A stretch of 64,000 nt of DNA. Source: Calamus simplicifolius (lineage: Eukaryota > Streptophyta > Magnoliopsida > Arecales > Arecaceae). The DNA lies in the NCBI GenBank assembly GCA_900491605.1, contig UESW01001519.1, forward strand, positions 382,162 through 446,161. The letters run 5' to 3'. This document shows positions 10,380 through 21,463 of the stretch, piece by piece; the stretch's first letter is position 1; each line of letters begins with the position of its first letter. The position numbers and the translations under genes were made by a program. The notes under the pieces are model-generated. The model was not told where the DNA came from, did no database searches, and worked only from the letters and a program-made list of their open reading frames with translations.

Positions 10380-11755
10380 TGTTGCAAACCCTTTAGCTTT
10401 TACAATGGATTTAGTAAATCAGCCCCAAACCCTTAGAGATTTATGTTACCCAGTTGGCTCAGTCTAACCTTGTTGCATCAAGTTGCCTCAAACCAATGCA
10501 AACAATCTTCAAATCAAACCACAGATCATTAATATGCTTCCAAAATTCCCGAGAATAGAGGATGCATACATATTAATTAGGAAATTTGAGGAGGTTTGTG
10601 CAACTATGAAGCTGCAACAATTGTTAGAGGATGAATCAAACTAAGGTTAATTAATTTTGCCCTTAAGGACAATGCTAAGCAGAGGCTTTACAGTCTTCCA
10701 AACCATTCTATCATGACCTGGGAGGGCTTTGTAAAAGTTTTCCTTAAAAGGTATTTTACCCATCATAAGACAACTAGAATCAGGAATGAGATAAACCAAT
10801 TCTATCAATTAGCTGGTGAATCATTTTGAAAATACTTTGATCGGTTCAAGAACCTTTTGACGCAATGCGCACACTATGGAATAGAAACTTGGAGACTTTG
10901 CCAAATAATTTATGAAGGGTTGGAATCAAGTTCTAGAACCATGCTAGAGTCCGCGTGCTAGGAAGAATTCATGTGTAAAAAACCTAATGAAACATGCAAT
11001 TTCTTGAAGATTTAGTAGAAAAGAAGTTACAGTGGGAAACAACTAGGGAACCAGAAAAATCCACACCTTCAAAAGGTGGAATGCATCAAATGCAGCCTTT
11101 CTTAGCCATAGAAGCCAAAATTACAACTTTGATACGTAAGTTAGAAGCCATATAACTTCAAAAATTAGCCAGTGTGAATCAAGTGGATGCACCAATATAC
11201 AATGGGTGCAATTCACTAAATCATGTCCTTGAAGAATATCCTCTCCTAGTAAACCCAATAGAAAATAGTTGTGCACAGGTGGTACACCCACATATAACTC
11301 AAGATGGAGGAATCATCTAAACTTTTCATGGTCACATAACCCAAATATAGGTGGTCAATCTTCAATCAACAAAACCCAAGGCCTAACCCTATGATAAATA
11401 ATACACCACCTTCTAGTTATTAGGAGATTTGTTTAATCTATGCTAGACTAGCCCATCATGTGAGTGAGTGTCCCACGGCTGCACAGTTTTCACCCTTCAT
11501 CCAAGAACAAGTCCAAACTACGTACCAAGGCTACTCCAAGTCGGGTAATGATTTATTCTCAAATACATATAACCCAGGATAGAGGAACCATCCCAATTTT
11601 TATTGGAAACTCCAACAAACTCAGGCTCAAACCTAAACCCCCCTATTCAGAATTTTCAAAATAGGCCCTAATTTCAAAATTATGCCTACAACAAAGGTCA
11701 TCCTAATCAGCCACCATATCATAATCAGTCAACATATTATAATTAGCCAATATAC
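10380..11755 (+). pseudogene. gag: Athila-like gag pseudogene, N-terminal and middle part
   Basis: Translated pieces match Ty3/gypsy Athila gag. Examples are a TWEGFVKVFLKRYF-like core motif near 10700-10760, the FDRFKNLLTQCAHYGI segment near 10840-10890, and a Gln/Asn/Pro-rich tail with SNTYNPG and RNHPNFYW near 11555-11610. Frequent stops and frame changes show it is dead. The reading is interrupted at about 11756 by an LTR copy and resumes at about 12945. The capsid function is that of the family and is not retained here. Confidence 0.7.
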
Positions 11756-11759
11756 CCAC

Positions 11760-12931
11760 TGATAAATCACATAATTATTTATTCAATTAAGTATTTTAAA
11801 GAGTTAATGATGATAAAATCCTTTAAAAAAATATAATTTAATAATTAAATCAAAGATTCTTATAAATTAAATATTTTATAATAATTATATTATCACTATT
11901 ACTATTATTATAAAAACTATTATAATTATTGCACTTCTATTTACAACACTTATAATCTTCATAATATTTATAATCTTATATTTAAGTATTTTTAAACTAA
12001 ATATTTTTAAATAAAGTACATAGTTTCAAAGAATGAATATGATGGCTGGGATTTACGACAAAGAAGAAAGGAAATTCAAATGAATCATAATTGGGAGACT
12101 AGTTGAGGCATGTTCAGATCTTAGTGAGTTAGAAAGGGGAAAAAAGCAAGCTAAAGAGAGAAGAATATGGCCTGGCTGGATCGATGCTAAGAACAAAGAA
12201 GGAAGAATGGGCAAACAAATAAGGGAAATCAAAATAAAGATCACATGCAGATCATACCAAGATACAATCACAATCAAATTAAAATTAGATCAAACTTGAA
12301 AAGGTAGCAGCATAATCTATTTAAAGGCCCTCGGAGCTACAGATCAAATAATCTTGAAGACGAGGTACGGTAAAGGGTATCAGTTCTGCTACTGCGCCAT
12401 CTTTCAACCTACTCTAGCTTCATATCAAGATCCAAAGAAGAAGAAGTTAGAGAAGCTTAGCACTACTCTGAAGAGTTTGAAGAAAGGAGGATGTTCATCA
12501 GCCATCTTCCCAATGAGGCTGTGCCAATCTCTTCCTGTCTTTGTTGCAGTTTTTTTTTAGTTTAAATTTTTATTTTAGTATCTTTGTTTTAAATTCTTGT
12601 AATCATAACTTTTCTCTAATTCAAAATTTAATTTCTTGCACTTTAATTTTTTACCAAATTATTTTTTATTCTTTTAATTTTTTATTGTAAGTAGTTGCTA
12701 GGGTTCAACTAGTGGATCCTAGTTTCGAGTTTAATTTTTTTTACAGATTTTAATTCATCTTTTCTCAACTTCAAATTCTCTTTTCTTTTTCTTTTTAAAA
12801 AAATTAAAGATTTTAAAATTTAAAAGTAACGCCTTCCTTATGGATTCGACCTGACTCATCACTATCTTCTTATTTAATTGAATTGGTTAATATAATTTCT
12901 ATGTGATGGAAGACTAGAACAACCAAATTTT
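11760..12931 (+). repeat. LTR copy of the same Athila-like family, embedded in gag (solo-LTR-like)
   Basis: The sequence starts TGATAAATCACATAATTATT and follows the 8200-9338 LTR almost throughout. It lies inside gag: the protein reading before it (Gln/Asn-rich tail) and after it (QLQQLIMAQQQYLTKLEAQ) belong to one protein. The simplest reading is a solo LTR left after a self-family insertion. A 5-bp duplication is not convincing (left CCCAC, right CTCCT at best), so a rearranged 3' LTR remains possible. Confidence 0.6.
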
Positions 12932-12944
12932 GCTCCTCAACAGA

Positions 12945-13320
12945 CCAATTTAGCCAATAATAGGTACAATCAACTTCAACAATTGATCATGGCCCAACAA
13001 CAATATCTCACCAAATTAGAAGCACAAATAGGACAATTAGTTGAAGCCAACATGAGAAGAGAACTAGGTCAATTACCAAGCCAACCGATAGAAAATCCTA
13101 GAAAGAACTCAATCCTTAGCTCGATGTCCCACTTAAGAATCTTCAATTTGAGAATGCCAAAGCAATTTCTGAGCTTAGAAGTGGTAAGATTCTTAAGGAC
13201 CCTTATCCAATTCAACACTCTAAGACAAAATATATTGAAATTAGACATTATTTTGTTAGAGATCATGATAGTAAGGGGATGTAGTCCTTGAGTTCGTTGA
13301 TACTGAATATGAATGGGCAA
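12945..13320 (+). pseudogene. gag: Athila-like gag pseudogene, C-terminal part
   Basis: The frame 12983-13291 contains LTKLEAQIGQLVEANMRRE and LGQLPSQPIENP, the conserved C-terminal signature of Athila gag just before protease. The element is cut at 13325 by CACTA-2. No Athila protease or polymerase was found beyond it. Confidence 0.7.
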
Positions 13321-13324
13321 ACAT

Positions 13325-13545
13325 CACTACTACAAAAATTAATAGACTATAGTAGGTTTTATAAAAAGAACTACGTTTTTAGTAAAAAATGTAGTCAATT
13401 ATTTTAGACTATATTTTTATATTTTTTCTCAAATTAAAAGACTACATCTATAATTAAAAATATAGTATTATATTATTTTATGATATAAAAAGACTACATT
13501 TTTAATTAAAACATAGTCTAATATAAAATTAAAAATTTATCTATT
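13325..13545. repeat. CACTA-2 left terminus and subterminal repeats
   Basis: The terminus CACTACTACAAAAATT is followed by about eight degenerate copies of a unit around GACTACATTTTTAATTAAAA, in both orientations. The arrangement resembles CACTA-1, but the words differ, so the two elements belong to different families. Confidence 0.65.
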
Positions 13546-13619
13546 TTTTCTCTCCTAATTCACTTTCCTCCTTTTCCTAAAAAAAAAACCCTTGATCCCC
13601 AAACTCATATTTTATTCCA

Positions 13620-14152
13620 CGATTTCATCCAGGATCCCCCTTCATGGTTTCCCTTTGACGCTTAACCTTTCTTATAGACCTTCACGATTTTACCTTGCCA
13701 ACCAGTGAATCAAATTCAAATTTGATAGGGTTTCTTCTTCTTTTCTCATTCTTGATTCTATATCCTAGGTTTTAGGTTTTAGGTTTAGGATTGTGGCTTG
13801 GTTGAGGTCGTATCACCTAGGGTTTCTATCGAAACGTAGGCCGTCGAGGGACAAGGGACTGAGGGGAGGAGGTAGTGGAGGAGGGGCCAGAGGTAGTGCT
13901 TATAGAAGCCATGGTAGAAGCGGGCATGGAGGTCGGGGGGAGGAGGACGAGGACACAATAGAACTCGTAGCAGAGGTGGGTGGTGACTTCATCTTACTTT
14001 GGCCCTTGGCATCGCCGCCTCCTATGCGGTCGCCGGGTAATCCCGATCTTCGGAGGGCCAGGGTGATTTAAACGCCCTGAATCCCTCCTCCCTCATTCTC
14101 TACAACTCTTCCTGGACATCTCCATTAGGCTTCGAACCTAGAGCAAAGTAGA
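13620..14152 (+). other. GC-rich interior of CACTA-2 (left part)
   Basis: Base composition shifts to GC-rich between the subterminal repeats and the Tekay insertion. A 92-codon frame (13793-14071) is Gly/Arg-rich (GGGSGGGARGSAYRSHGRSG) and has no recognised domain. It may be CACTA 5'-UTR or captured host sequence. The continuation is at 24265. Confidence 0.3.
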
Positions 14153-14157
14153 AGTTT
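14153..14157. repeat. Target-site duplication of Tekay element, left copy (AGTTT)
   Basis: AGTTT here is repeated exactly at 24260-24264, proving a single integration event. Confidence 0.9.
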
Positions 14158-14486
14158 TGTAACCCTTAGCTTTAAATATGGACACCTGGCATCTAGGGAG
14201 TCCTGTTGTCGCTTAGGCTACTGGTCAGACGTCTGGGTTCTTGATCTTTTTACCTGACCGAAGCATCATGTGGGGGTTTAAAGGGTGACGGAGGGTGACT
14301 CCCTCCTTCATCCTGGCAGACGTCTTCCTCAGGTAATCCTTCCCTGTCCAAGCCAGATTGAGAGAGAGAGAGAGAGCATGAGAGAAAGGATAGAGGGGAA
14401 ATCCGGCTGGCTAATAGGCCGACCATGCCGCTGGCCCTGTAACAGGCCGTGGTTGATAGAGAGAGAGAAGGGGAGTTTAAGGAAGA

Positions 14487-15060
14487 AATTGAAGGATGAG
14501 AGGGAGAGAGAAGGGCTGGCCGTGACGGCAGCCGACTCCGGTCCGGCCAACGGTGGTCGGGCCACCTCCAATTGGCCGGTCGTGCTACCGGCACGATAAA
14601 ATCCACCCAGGAAACGAAATAGAGAAAGAGTGAGAGGGAGAGAAATTGGAGAGAGAGGGAAGGAAGGGAGGCCGACCGCGGCAGCGGCCGACTCTGGTCC
14701 GGCCAACGGCGGTCGGACCGACTCCAATTCGGCTGGAGTCGATGCCGGCGCAAACCGCTAGCGCGGGAGACGAAAGAGAAAAAGAGAGAGAGGAAGAGAA
14801 ATTGGAGAGAGAGGGAAGGAAGGGAGCCGCGGCCGGCTCTGGTCCGACCAACGGTGGCCGGACCGACTTCAATTCGGCCGGAGTCGACGTTGGCACAAAC
14901 CGCATTGCGCAGGAGCCGGAAGAGAAAAAGAGAGAGAGAGAGAAATTGAGAGAGAGAGAAAGGGGGGGCGGCCGGCCGCGGCGGCGGCCGGCTTCGGTCC
15001 GATCGATGACGGCCGGGCCGCCTCCGATTTGGTCGGCGGCGGCCCTGGCCGCCGGCTCAT
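14487..15060. repeat. GA-tract plus GC-box tandem array in 5' LTR
   Basis: About four units of roughly 145-155 bp each combine a purine tract (GAGAAATTGGAGAGAGAGGG) with a very GC-rich part (GGTCCGGCCAACGGCGG, GGAGTCGACGCCGGC). Unit starts are visible near 14487, 14640, 14796 and 14940. Long minus-strand and plus-strand frames across it are artefacts of the composition. Confidence 0.75.
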
Positions 15061-15818
15061 CCCAGCCCCTGTTTCGGTTGAAACAGGGGATCTGGGAGGA
15101 TGATAACGGATCGGGCCGGCTGGGCTGCCATCTTATGGGCCTGTTGGGCCATTCTGGGAGCCCTTTTTGGGCAGGGTTTTGGACCATATAATGGGCCGAG
15201 AAATGGAAAATAAAATTATGACCAGATTCAGGATGAATTCTAGTTTCTTGGGATAATTTTATTTCCTCATTTGGACGCTTTTATTGGGAGATATTCAAGC
15301 CCAAAGTCGGGCCCGTGGATTAGTTCGGGTAGAGTTGTAGGAATCTTTTTATTATTCAGATTTTAGAGATCTAATTATGAAAAATAATTCTGTAGGTGCC
15401 CAGTTATCCAAGTAGCTGATTTATCATTTTGGAGTTGCGTATTGAGGTAAGTAAGCCAAATATAATAATTTTATAAATTATAAATTATTGTATTTATAAT
15501 TTTATGCATACTTATGAAATTAAGTTTTATTGATTATTTGGAAATTGGTAAACTGTATCATGAGTATTTAATTGAATATTTGCTATAACAGTTGGTATTA
15601 ATTTGCAAAGTAATGGTTAATTGTGTTTATACCAAATATGATGTACATGTTTATTTTTAACTTTGCAAAGTGAATTGGTTACATGCAATGATTAAGAATG
15701 TACAAACCACTGTTTATGTGATATGAAAAGATTATGCTTATGATGATGCATGATGTGTGATATGCATGTATAAAGATGACCCAGAATTATATTTATATGT
15801 GTCACCGCGGTTCTCCTA

Positions 15819-16130
15819 TGACGTGGCATGTGGAGGCCACACACATCTAGAGGATGTGCTCTATTTGATTATGAGGTGGCATGTGGAGGCCACATGCATC
15901 TGGAGGATGCGCTATGACTGATGATGAGGCGGCATGTGGAGGCCACACGCATCTGAAGGATGTGCTATGACTGATGATGATATGGCATGTGGAGGCCACG
16001 CATCTAGAGGATGTGCTCTGACTGATGATGATATGGCATGTGGAGGCCACACATCTAGAGGATGTGCTATGATTGACGATGAGGTGGCATTTGGAGGCCA
16101 CACACATCTAGAGGATGTGCGCTGATTGAG
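15819..16130. repeat. Six-copy 51-53-bp tandem repeat in 5' LTR
   Basis: Each unit holds GGCATGTGGAGGCCACAC, then CATCTAGAGGATGTGCT and a TGACTGATGATGA spacer. Copies start near 15819, 15872, 15925, 15978, 16029 and 16077. The central GTGGAGGCCAC is partly self-complementary. Confidence 0.85.
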
Positions 16131-16687
16131 GTGTAGCAGGGCCGTGGGACACATAAAATATAATATAAAAATAATCATATAAAGTGGGTTGTTTACAATG
16201 CATTTTTTGGTATTTATTGTATAAGCTTCCAAATTAATTGAGTAGTGATATGCCTGTTATGATTGCATGATAAATGCATTTGAATTGGAAGTTTATGAAA
16301 TTATGACTTGATAATATCTTGATAAGATATGATGATATATGGCTATTTTATATTATTATTATAGGCTTACTTATTGAGTGTGAGCTCATGTAAATCTTAT
16401 AATGTTTTTCAGAGCCTCAGGATTGAAGATGGATTTATGGGGTAGATGGAGCTTCTATATAAATCAGTTTCTTTTTTATATCATTGTAACCCCAGTATTA
16501 CTTGTGTGTAGGGCTTGTAGCCCAAACTTATATTTATGGTTTGTGTTAAGTTATGGATTTGAATGGCCTAATTATAATTATTGCCTTATATTGATCAATG
16601 TGTAAATTTCGGGACGCCTTGCATGCCCGGCATGCGCGGGTTGTCATCCTAGCTCAAAATTTTGGGTCTGGGGCGTGACAGCTTTTG

Positions 16688-16700
16688 TGGTATCAGAACC
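16688..16700 (+). promoter_or_regulatory. Primer-binding site of Tekay element
   Basis: TGGTATCAGAACC lies seven bases after the LTR end and matches the initiator-Met tRNA complement with one change. Confidence 0.8.
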
Positions 16701-16851
16701 TAGGTTTTGACCTTAGGGACACATACATGATGACACTTTAGGCAAATTAATAGGATGACATTGAGACAATTATCACGTTATATCAACTTTAGACCTTATG
16801 TTTTGAAAGCCTGACATGGAAATGTTTACCATAATTTATTAGGAGATAGGA

Positions 16852-18140
16852 ATGACTCGTCACACCGGAAGCCAACAAAATGATGAAGGTTCCCAGGTTG
16901 GAAATGTCGGTCAACCAGGAGGTCAGGAAGCTACTGGAGGTGCTGCCCCTGTCAATCCAGTCGGGGCTGATCATCAGCGACTTCAGACCGAGAAGCTTCA
17001 GGTTCTTTCGGGCATGGCTCAGTCGATGCAAGACATGCAGCATCAGATCCTGCAAGCTTTATCCACTCAGTCTACCACTTCTGCCCGCAGACTCAGCCTG
17101 CTCCCACTGTTCTGCAGACTCAGCTTGCTCCCACTGTTCCGCAGACTCAGCCTGCCCCTACCGTTCCACAGACTCAACTTGTCTCTCCTGCTCCACAAAT
17201 TCAGTCATCCGTACCTACTCTACCCATACCATTGACCCAGCCTACTCCACCTCAACCCTGGGTAGGGATTGGCCATAGCTTTGCAGATTTTAAAAAGTTT
17301 ACCCCTGCCCCTTTCTCTGGATCCACCAACTCTGTTGACGCTGAGCGATGGGTGCGAGACATGGAGAAGGCTTTTACGGCCCATGGTAGTCAGGAGATGG
17401 AGCGGATCAGATTTGCCACCTATCTTCTTCAGGGAGAAGCTTATGATTGGTGGTTAGTGGAGGAGCAGCGTCGGGGTGGTCAGGTTATTTCTTGGGGAGA
17501 ATTAAGGAGGTATTCTTTGATAAATATTTTTCAGGAGTGTGCAGCGGCGGATGGAAACAGAATTTCTTAAATTGGAGCAAAGGAATCTGTCTGTGGCCCA
17601 GTATGAAGCTGAATTCACCAGGTTGGCCCGTTTTGCTCCAAGTATTGTGACAAATGAAATGGCCAAGATCACCAGATTCACTGAGGAACTGCGACCCAGA
17701 CTGATGCAGGCAGTCAATGCATTCGAGCTACATTCTTATAGTGCTGTGGTGAATAAGGCCTTGGTGATTGAGAGGGATATGAATACAGTTCAGAGGGATT
17801 GGGAGCAGCAGAGAAGAGGAAAGGGTCTACTTCTGGTCTACCCCATGCTCAAGCCAAGAAGAAAGGTGCACATCAGGCCCCAGCAGGACAAAGGAATAGG
17901 GAGACCCACTGCCACCATTGTGGGTATTTCCACTCAGGAAGACCTTGCCGCGGTGGACCGGGTGCCTGCTTCCTTTGTGGAAAGACTGACCATAAGATCG
18001 CCACCTGTCCTCTTCGAAGAAATCAGCAGCCCTCTTCCAGTCAAGAGAGCAGCAGCATCAGCAGCAGCCACCGAGGGCCCAGGGAAGGGTCTTCACTCTC
18101 ACTCAGCAGGATGCTGCCGCCTCTAATTCTATGGTGACAG
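16852..18140 (+). pseudogene. gag: Tekay gag (capsid/nucleocapsid), frameshifted
   Basis: An N-terminal MTRHTGSQQNDEGSQ start is followed by a Pro/Gln-rich linker with near-tandem repeats (17080-17200). The retrotransposon capsid domain runs from about 17280 to 17790, with KFTPAPFSGS, AERWVRDMEKAF, LLQGEAYDWW, then FLKLEQRNLSVAQYEAEF and FTEELRPRL. A cysteine-rich nucleocapsid follows at 17900-18020 (CHHCGYFHSGRPC and CFLCGKTDHKIATC). The reading changes frame near 17230, 17525, 17800 and again before 18100, so no single product can be made. The start at 16852 is the first ATG with gag-like sequence after the primer site. The last frame (DAAASNSMVTG) leads into the AT-rich segment at 18141. 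Confidence 0.85.
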
Positions 18141-18256
18141 GTAAACCATTTAATTTGACATCTAGTATTACATTCTTATCTAGTGCAATGCATTGATAGT
18201 TAATTATAACATTAGGTTAAATATTTGATGTTAAAAAAAATTTCACTTATGTTAAG
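18141..18256 (+). other. Candidate 116-bp GT-AG intron between gag and protease
   Basis: This sharply AT-rich segment begins GTAAAC and ends TTAAG. The bases before it read ...NSMVTG with a split Gly codon, and the bases after it continue MIKVGTTYAQTLIDPGA in the same frame. Inside, all frames carry stops. The precise frame restoration with canonical splice dinucleotides suggests an intron or a recent intron-like insertion. Splicing itself is not shown. Confidence 0.45.
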
Positions 18257-18674
18257 GAATGATTAAAGTAGGCACTACTTATGCTCAAACTTTAATTGAC
18301 CCGGGTGCCATGCATTTTTTATATCTGACACATATCTTGACAAGAATGCATCATTAACACCTGTTCCTCTAGAGCAAGAGTTGCATATTGCTTTTCCAAA
18401 TGGAGACATTATGAGGGTTGACACAGTTTGCAAATCCTGTCCGATTGTTATGGAGGATAGGAGGTTGAATGCTGATCTAATTATTCTTCCACTGAAATTC
18501 TTTGATGTTATTCTTGGAATGGATTGGTTAGCTCTTACCATGCTTTAGTAGACAGCTTCGGAAAGACTGTCAACTTCAAAATTCCAAGTCAGCCTGAGTT
18601 TAGTTTTACTGGTAGTCAGAAACAACTAGCCTCAGTGTTCATATCAGCGCTGCAGGCTGGAAAGTATCTGATGA
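18257..18674 (+). pseudogene. Tekay aspartic protease, damaged
   Basis: The pepsin-like retrotransposon protease cleaves the polyprotein. Visible motifs are TLIDPGAMHF near 18290-18320, where the catalytic D-S/T-G is D-P-G, and DLIILPLKFFDVILGMDWL near 18475-18530, the conserved C-terminal ILGMDWL block. A base is missing in a T-run just after the active site and a stop follows near 18547, so the protease is not functional as it stands. Confidence 0.8.
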
Positions 18675-20288
18675 ATGATGATCGAAGGATTTCTTGCAGT
18701 AGTCAAGGATCTTCAGAAGGAGGAGATCAAGTTGGAGAATATTCCTGTTGCTCGAGAATTCCTTGATGTTTTCCCTAAAGAATTGACTGATTTGCCCCAA
18801 GATCGGGAGGTTGAATTTTCCATTGATTTAGTTCCTGGAACTGGACCTATATCTAAGGCCCCTTACCGCATGGCTCCGGCAGAGCTAAAGGAATTGAAGG
18901 ATCAATTGCAGGAGCTTCTTGATCGAGGATTTATCAGACCCAGTGTTTCTCCTTGGGGTGCTCTAGTTCTATTTGTTAAGAAGAAGGATGGCAATCTTCG
19001 GCTCTGCATTGATTACCGAAAAATCAATAAGGTAACAGTGCGGAATAAGTACCCTCTGCCGAGGATTGATGACTTGTTTGATCAACTCCAAGGAGCCCGG
19101 ATATTCTCAAGGATTGATCTTAGGTCAGGTTACCATCAACTCAAAGTCAAAGAGGGGGATGTGCCTATGACCGCATTCAGAACCAGATATGGCCACTATG
19201 AGTTCTTGGTGATGCCGTTTGGTTTGACTAACGCCCCGGCGGCATTCATGGACTTGATGAACATAATTTTTAAGCCATTCTTGGATCAGTTTGTGGTGGT
19301 TTTCATTGATGATATTTTGATCTACTCCAAGAGCCATAAAGAGCATGAAGATCACTTGAGGACTGTGCTACAGATTCTTTGGGAGAAGAAGCTTTATGCC
19401 AAGCTGCAGAAGTGTGAGTTTTGGTTGGATCAAGTCTCTTTCTTGGGTCATATAATCTTTAAAGATGGCATATCTTTGGACCCGAAAAAGATTGAAGCTA
19501 TCATTAGCTGGAGCCGACCTTCCAATGTGGCAGAAGTCAGAAGTTTCTTTCGGCTAGCTGGTTATTATCGTAAATTTGTGGAGGACTCTCGCATTGCTCT
19601 ACCCCTAACTCGCCTAACCCAAAAGCGAGTGAAGTTTGACTGGACAGAGGAGTGTGAGAAAAGTTTCCAGGAGCTAAAGCAATGCCTGGTGTCAGCTCCC
19701 ATCCTTGTTCTTCCGATAGGATCTGAGGGATTTACTTTATATATGGATGCTTCTCGGAAAGGATTGGGATGTATCCTGATGCAGAATGGAAAGGTGATAG
19801 CCTATGCCTCCCGACAGCTGAAGCCTTATGAACAGAATTACCCTACTCATGATATGGAGTTAGCTGCTGTGGTTTTTGCTTTGAAGATTTGGCGTCATTA
19901 TCTTTATGGAGTATCGTGTGATGTGTATACAGACCATAAAAGTCTAAAATACATCTTCACACATAAGGAATTGAATTTGAGGCAGAGAAGGTGGTTGGAA
20001 CTACTAAAGGATTATGATCTAAATCTGCATTATCATCCTAGGAAGGCCAATGTTGTGGCTGATGCCTTGAGAAGAAAGTCCTCTTCAGAGTTAGCTGCTA
20101 TGATTATGTCCCAGCCTCACATTTTGAGAGACCTTGAGAGGTGGGAGGTTGGATTGAGAGTTCAGCAGTCTAATGGGATTGTTGCAGCACTTGTACTTCA
20201 GCCGACCTTAGTCAACAGAATCAAGTCCTCCCAGATTGAAGATCCAGATCTGCAAAGAATTAGGGAAGCTGTGCAGTCAAGAGTTTAG
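18675..20288 (+). CDS. pol: Tekay reverse transcriptase and RNase H (open, 537 codons)
   Basis: The frame is open from 18675 to the stop at 20288. In order it shows the linker [18 protein letters not shown], and the RT fingers and palm with [47 protein letters not shown] and [19 protein letters not shown]. The catalytic FIDDILIYS box (the YXDD position reads FIDD) is near residues 214-222. Thumb and connection follow with [12 protein letters not shown]. RNase H has [45 protein letters not shown] and a final [10 protein letters not shown]. Key acidic residues are present. RT copies element RNA to DNA and RNase H removes the template. The ATG at 18675 lies inside the polyprotein and is not a natural start. 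Confidence 0.93.
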   Translation: MMIEGFLAVVKDLQKEEIKLENIPVAREFLDVFPKELTDLPQDREVEFSIDLVPGTGPISKAPYRMAPAELKELKDQLQELLDRGFIRPSVSPWGALVLFVKKKDGNLRLCIDYRKINKVTVRNKYPLPRIDDLFDQLQGARIFSRIDLRSGYHQLKVKEGDVPMTAFRTRYGHYEFLVMPFGLTNAPAAFMDLMNIIFKPFLDQFVVVFIDDILIYSKSHKEHEDHLRTVLQILWEKKLYAKLQKCEFWLDQVSFLGHIIFKDGISLDPKKIEAIISWSRPSNVAEVRSFFRLAGYYRKFVEDSRIALPLTRLTQKRVKFDWTEECEKSFQELKQCLVSAPILVLPIGSEGFTLYMDASRKGLGCILMQNGKVIAYASRQLKPYEQNYPTHDMELAAVVFALKIWRHYLYGVSCDVYTDHKSLKYIFTHKELNLRQRRWLELLKDYDLNLHYHPRKANVVADALRRKSSSELAAMIMSQPHILRDLERWEVGLRVQQSNGIVAALVLQPTLVNRIKSSQIEDPDLQRIREAVQSRV

Positions 20289-21463
20289 AAGGGATTTTAT
20301 ATCAAGGATGATGGATCTCTGAGATTTGAAGGTAGACTTTGTGTGCCAAACATTGGGAAGCTAAAGGCCGAAATCTTGAAAGAGGCTCACTACTCTCCAT
20401 ATACTGTGCATCCAGGTGGCACTAAGATGTACATAGATTTAAAAAAAAAATTTGGTGGAAGGGCATGAAGAGGGAGATTGCTCAATATATAGCCAAGTGC
20501 TTGGTGTGTCAGCAAGTGAAGGCTGAGCATCAAAGGCCTGCGGGACCTCTTCATTCTTTGATGATTCCTCAATGGAAATAGAAAAATTACTATGGGTTTT
20601 GTGACTGGTTTGCCCAAAACTCTCAGGAATAATAATGCAGTATGGGTTATTGTGAACAGACTAACAAAGTCAGCTCATTTCCTACCTTTCAGAGTTGGGG
20701 TCTCTAGTGAAAGATTGGCTAATTTATATATTGAGCAGATCGTGAGACTCCATGGTGTTCCTGTATCTATTGTATCGGATCGGGATACCAGGTTTGTGTC
20801 TCAATTCTGAAAGAGTCTTCATAAGGCCTTGGGAACCAAATTAAACTTCAGTACTGCTTATCATCCCCAGTCAGATGGACAATCAGAAAGAACCATACAT
20901 ATTCTAGAGGACATGTTGCGAGCATGTATGATGGACTTGGGTGGTGCTTGGAATAATCATTTACCTTTGGTGGAATTTGCATATAATAATAGTTACCAAG
21001 CCAGTATCCAGATGGCTCCATTTGAGGCTTTGTATGGTAGGAGGTGCAGATCTCCTTTATGTTGGGATGATGTGGGAGAAAGGAAATTGTTAGGCCCTGA
21101 GCTGATTCAACAGACAATGGATAAGGTGCATTTGATCAGGGAGCGTCTTCGTACAGCTCAGAGCAGACAGAAGAGCTATGCTGATGTTAGAAGAAGGGAA
21201 TTGGAATTTCAGGTTGGGGACCATGTATTCTTAAGAGTATCACCAACCAAGGATGTGATGAGATTTGGGATTAGAGGAAAGCTGAGTCCACGGTATATTG
21301 AACCTTTTGAGATCTTGAGCAGAGTTGGAGAGGTGGCTTACAGCTTAGCATTGCCTCCGATTCTATCCGGTGTACATAATGTGTTTCATGTTTCTATGTT
21401 GAGGAAGTATGTTTCCGATCCAAGCCATGTAATAGAATATGAGCCTATACAGTTGAGAAAGAT
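20289..21463 (+). pseudogene. Tekay integrase, frameshifted
   Basis: An H2C2 zinc-binding region (about 20380-20520: HYSPYTVHPGG ... CLVCQQVKAEHQ) is split by an A9 run near 20443 and stops. The catalytic core follows in two frames: 20592-20810 ([31 protein letters not shown], holding the second Asp) and 20829-21463 (LNFSTAYHPQSDGQSERT, holding the Glu). The first Asp region is damaged near 20580. The C-terminal part (KSYADVRRRELEFQVGDHVFLRVSP and GKLSPRYIEPFEILSRVGEVAY) is the GPY/F-like segment of chromovirus integrases. It inserts the cDNA into chromatin. Indels disable it here. Confidence 0.88.

Larger units (their letters stand above)
14158..16680 (+). repeat. 5' LTR of Tekay element
   Basis: This 2523-bp LTR starts TGTAACCC and ends GGGGCGTGACA. 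It contains a GA microsatellite (about 14360-14379), a GC-rich block array (14487-15060), a TATA-like CATATAATG near 15186 set among TGGGCC words, an array of about 52-bp units (15819-16130), and an AT-rich U5-side segment. The partner LTR at 21732 has the same layout. Confidence 0.93.

Noticed and set aside
13765..13790. TTTTAGG repeats resembling telomeric sequence
   Set aside because: Only about three irregular units (TTTTAGG/TTTAGG, not TTTAGGG), inside CACTA-2 interior.
14250..15191. Several long open frames (up to 200 codons) on both strands in the Tekay LTR, repeated at 21824-22770
   Set aside because: They cross the GA/GC tandem array, are open in many frames at once and lie inside an LTR; composition explains them.
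15819..16130. Regularly spaced repeats resembling a CRISPR array
   Set aside because: The whole unit including the spacer part is repeated, it sits in both LTRs of a plant retrotransposon, and no cas genes exist.
15847..16232. Cys/His/Ser-rich repeat frames on both strands
   Set aside because: They are translations of the 52-bp tandem repeat, with a period that follows the DNA repeat.
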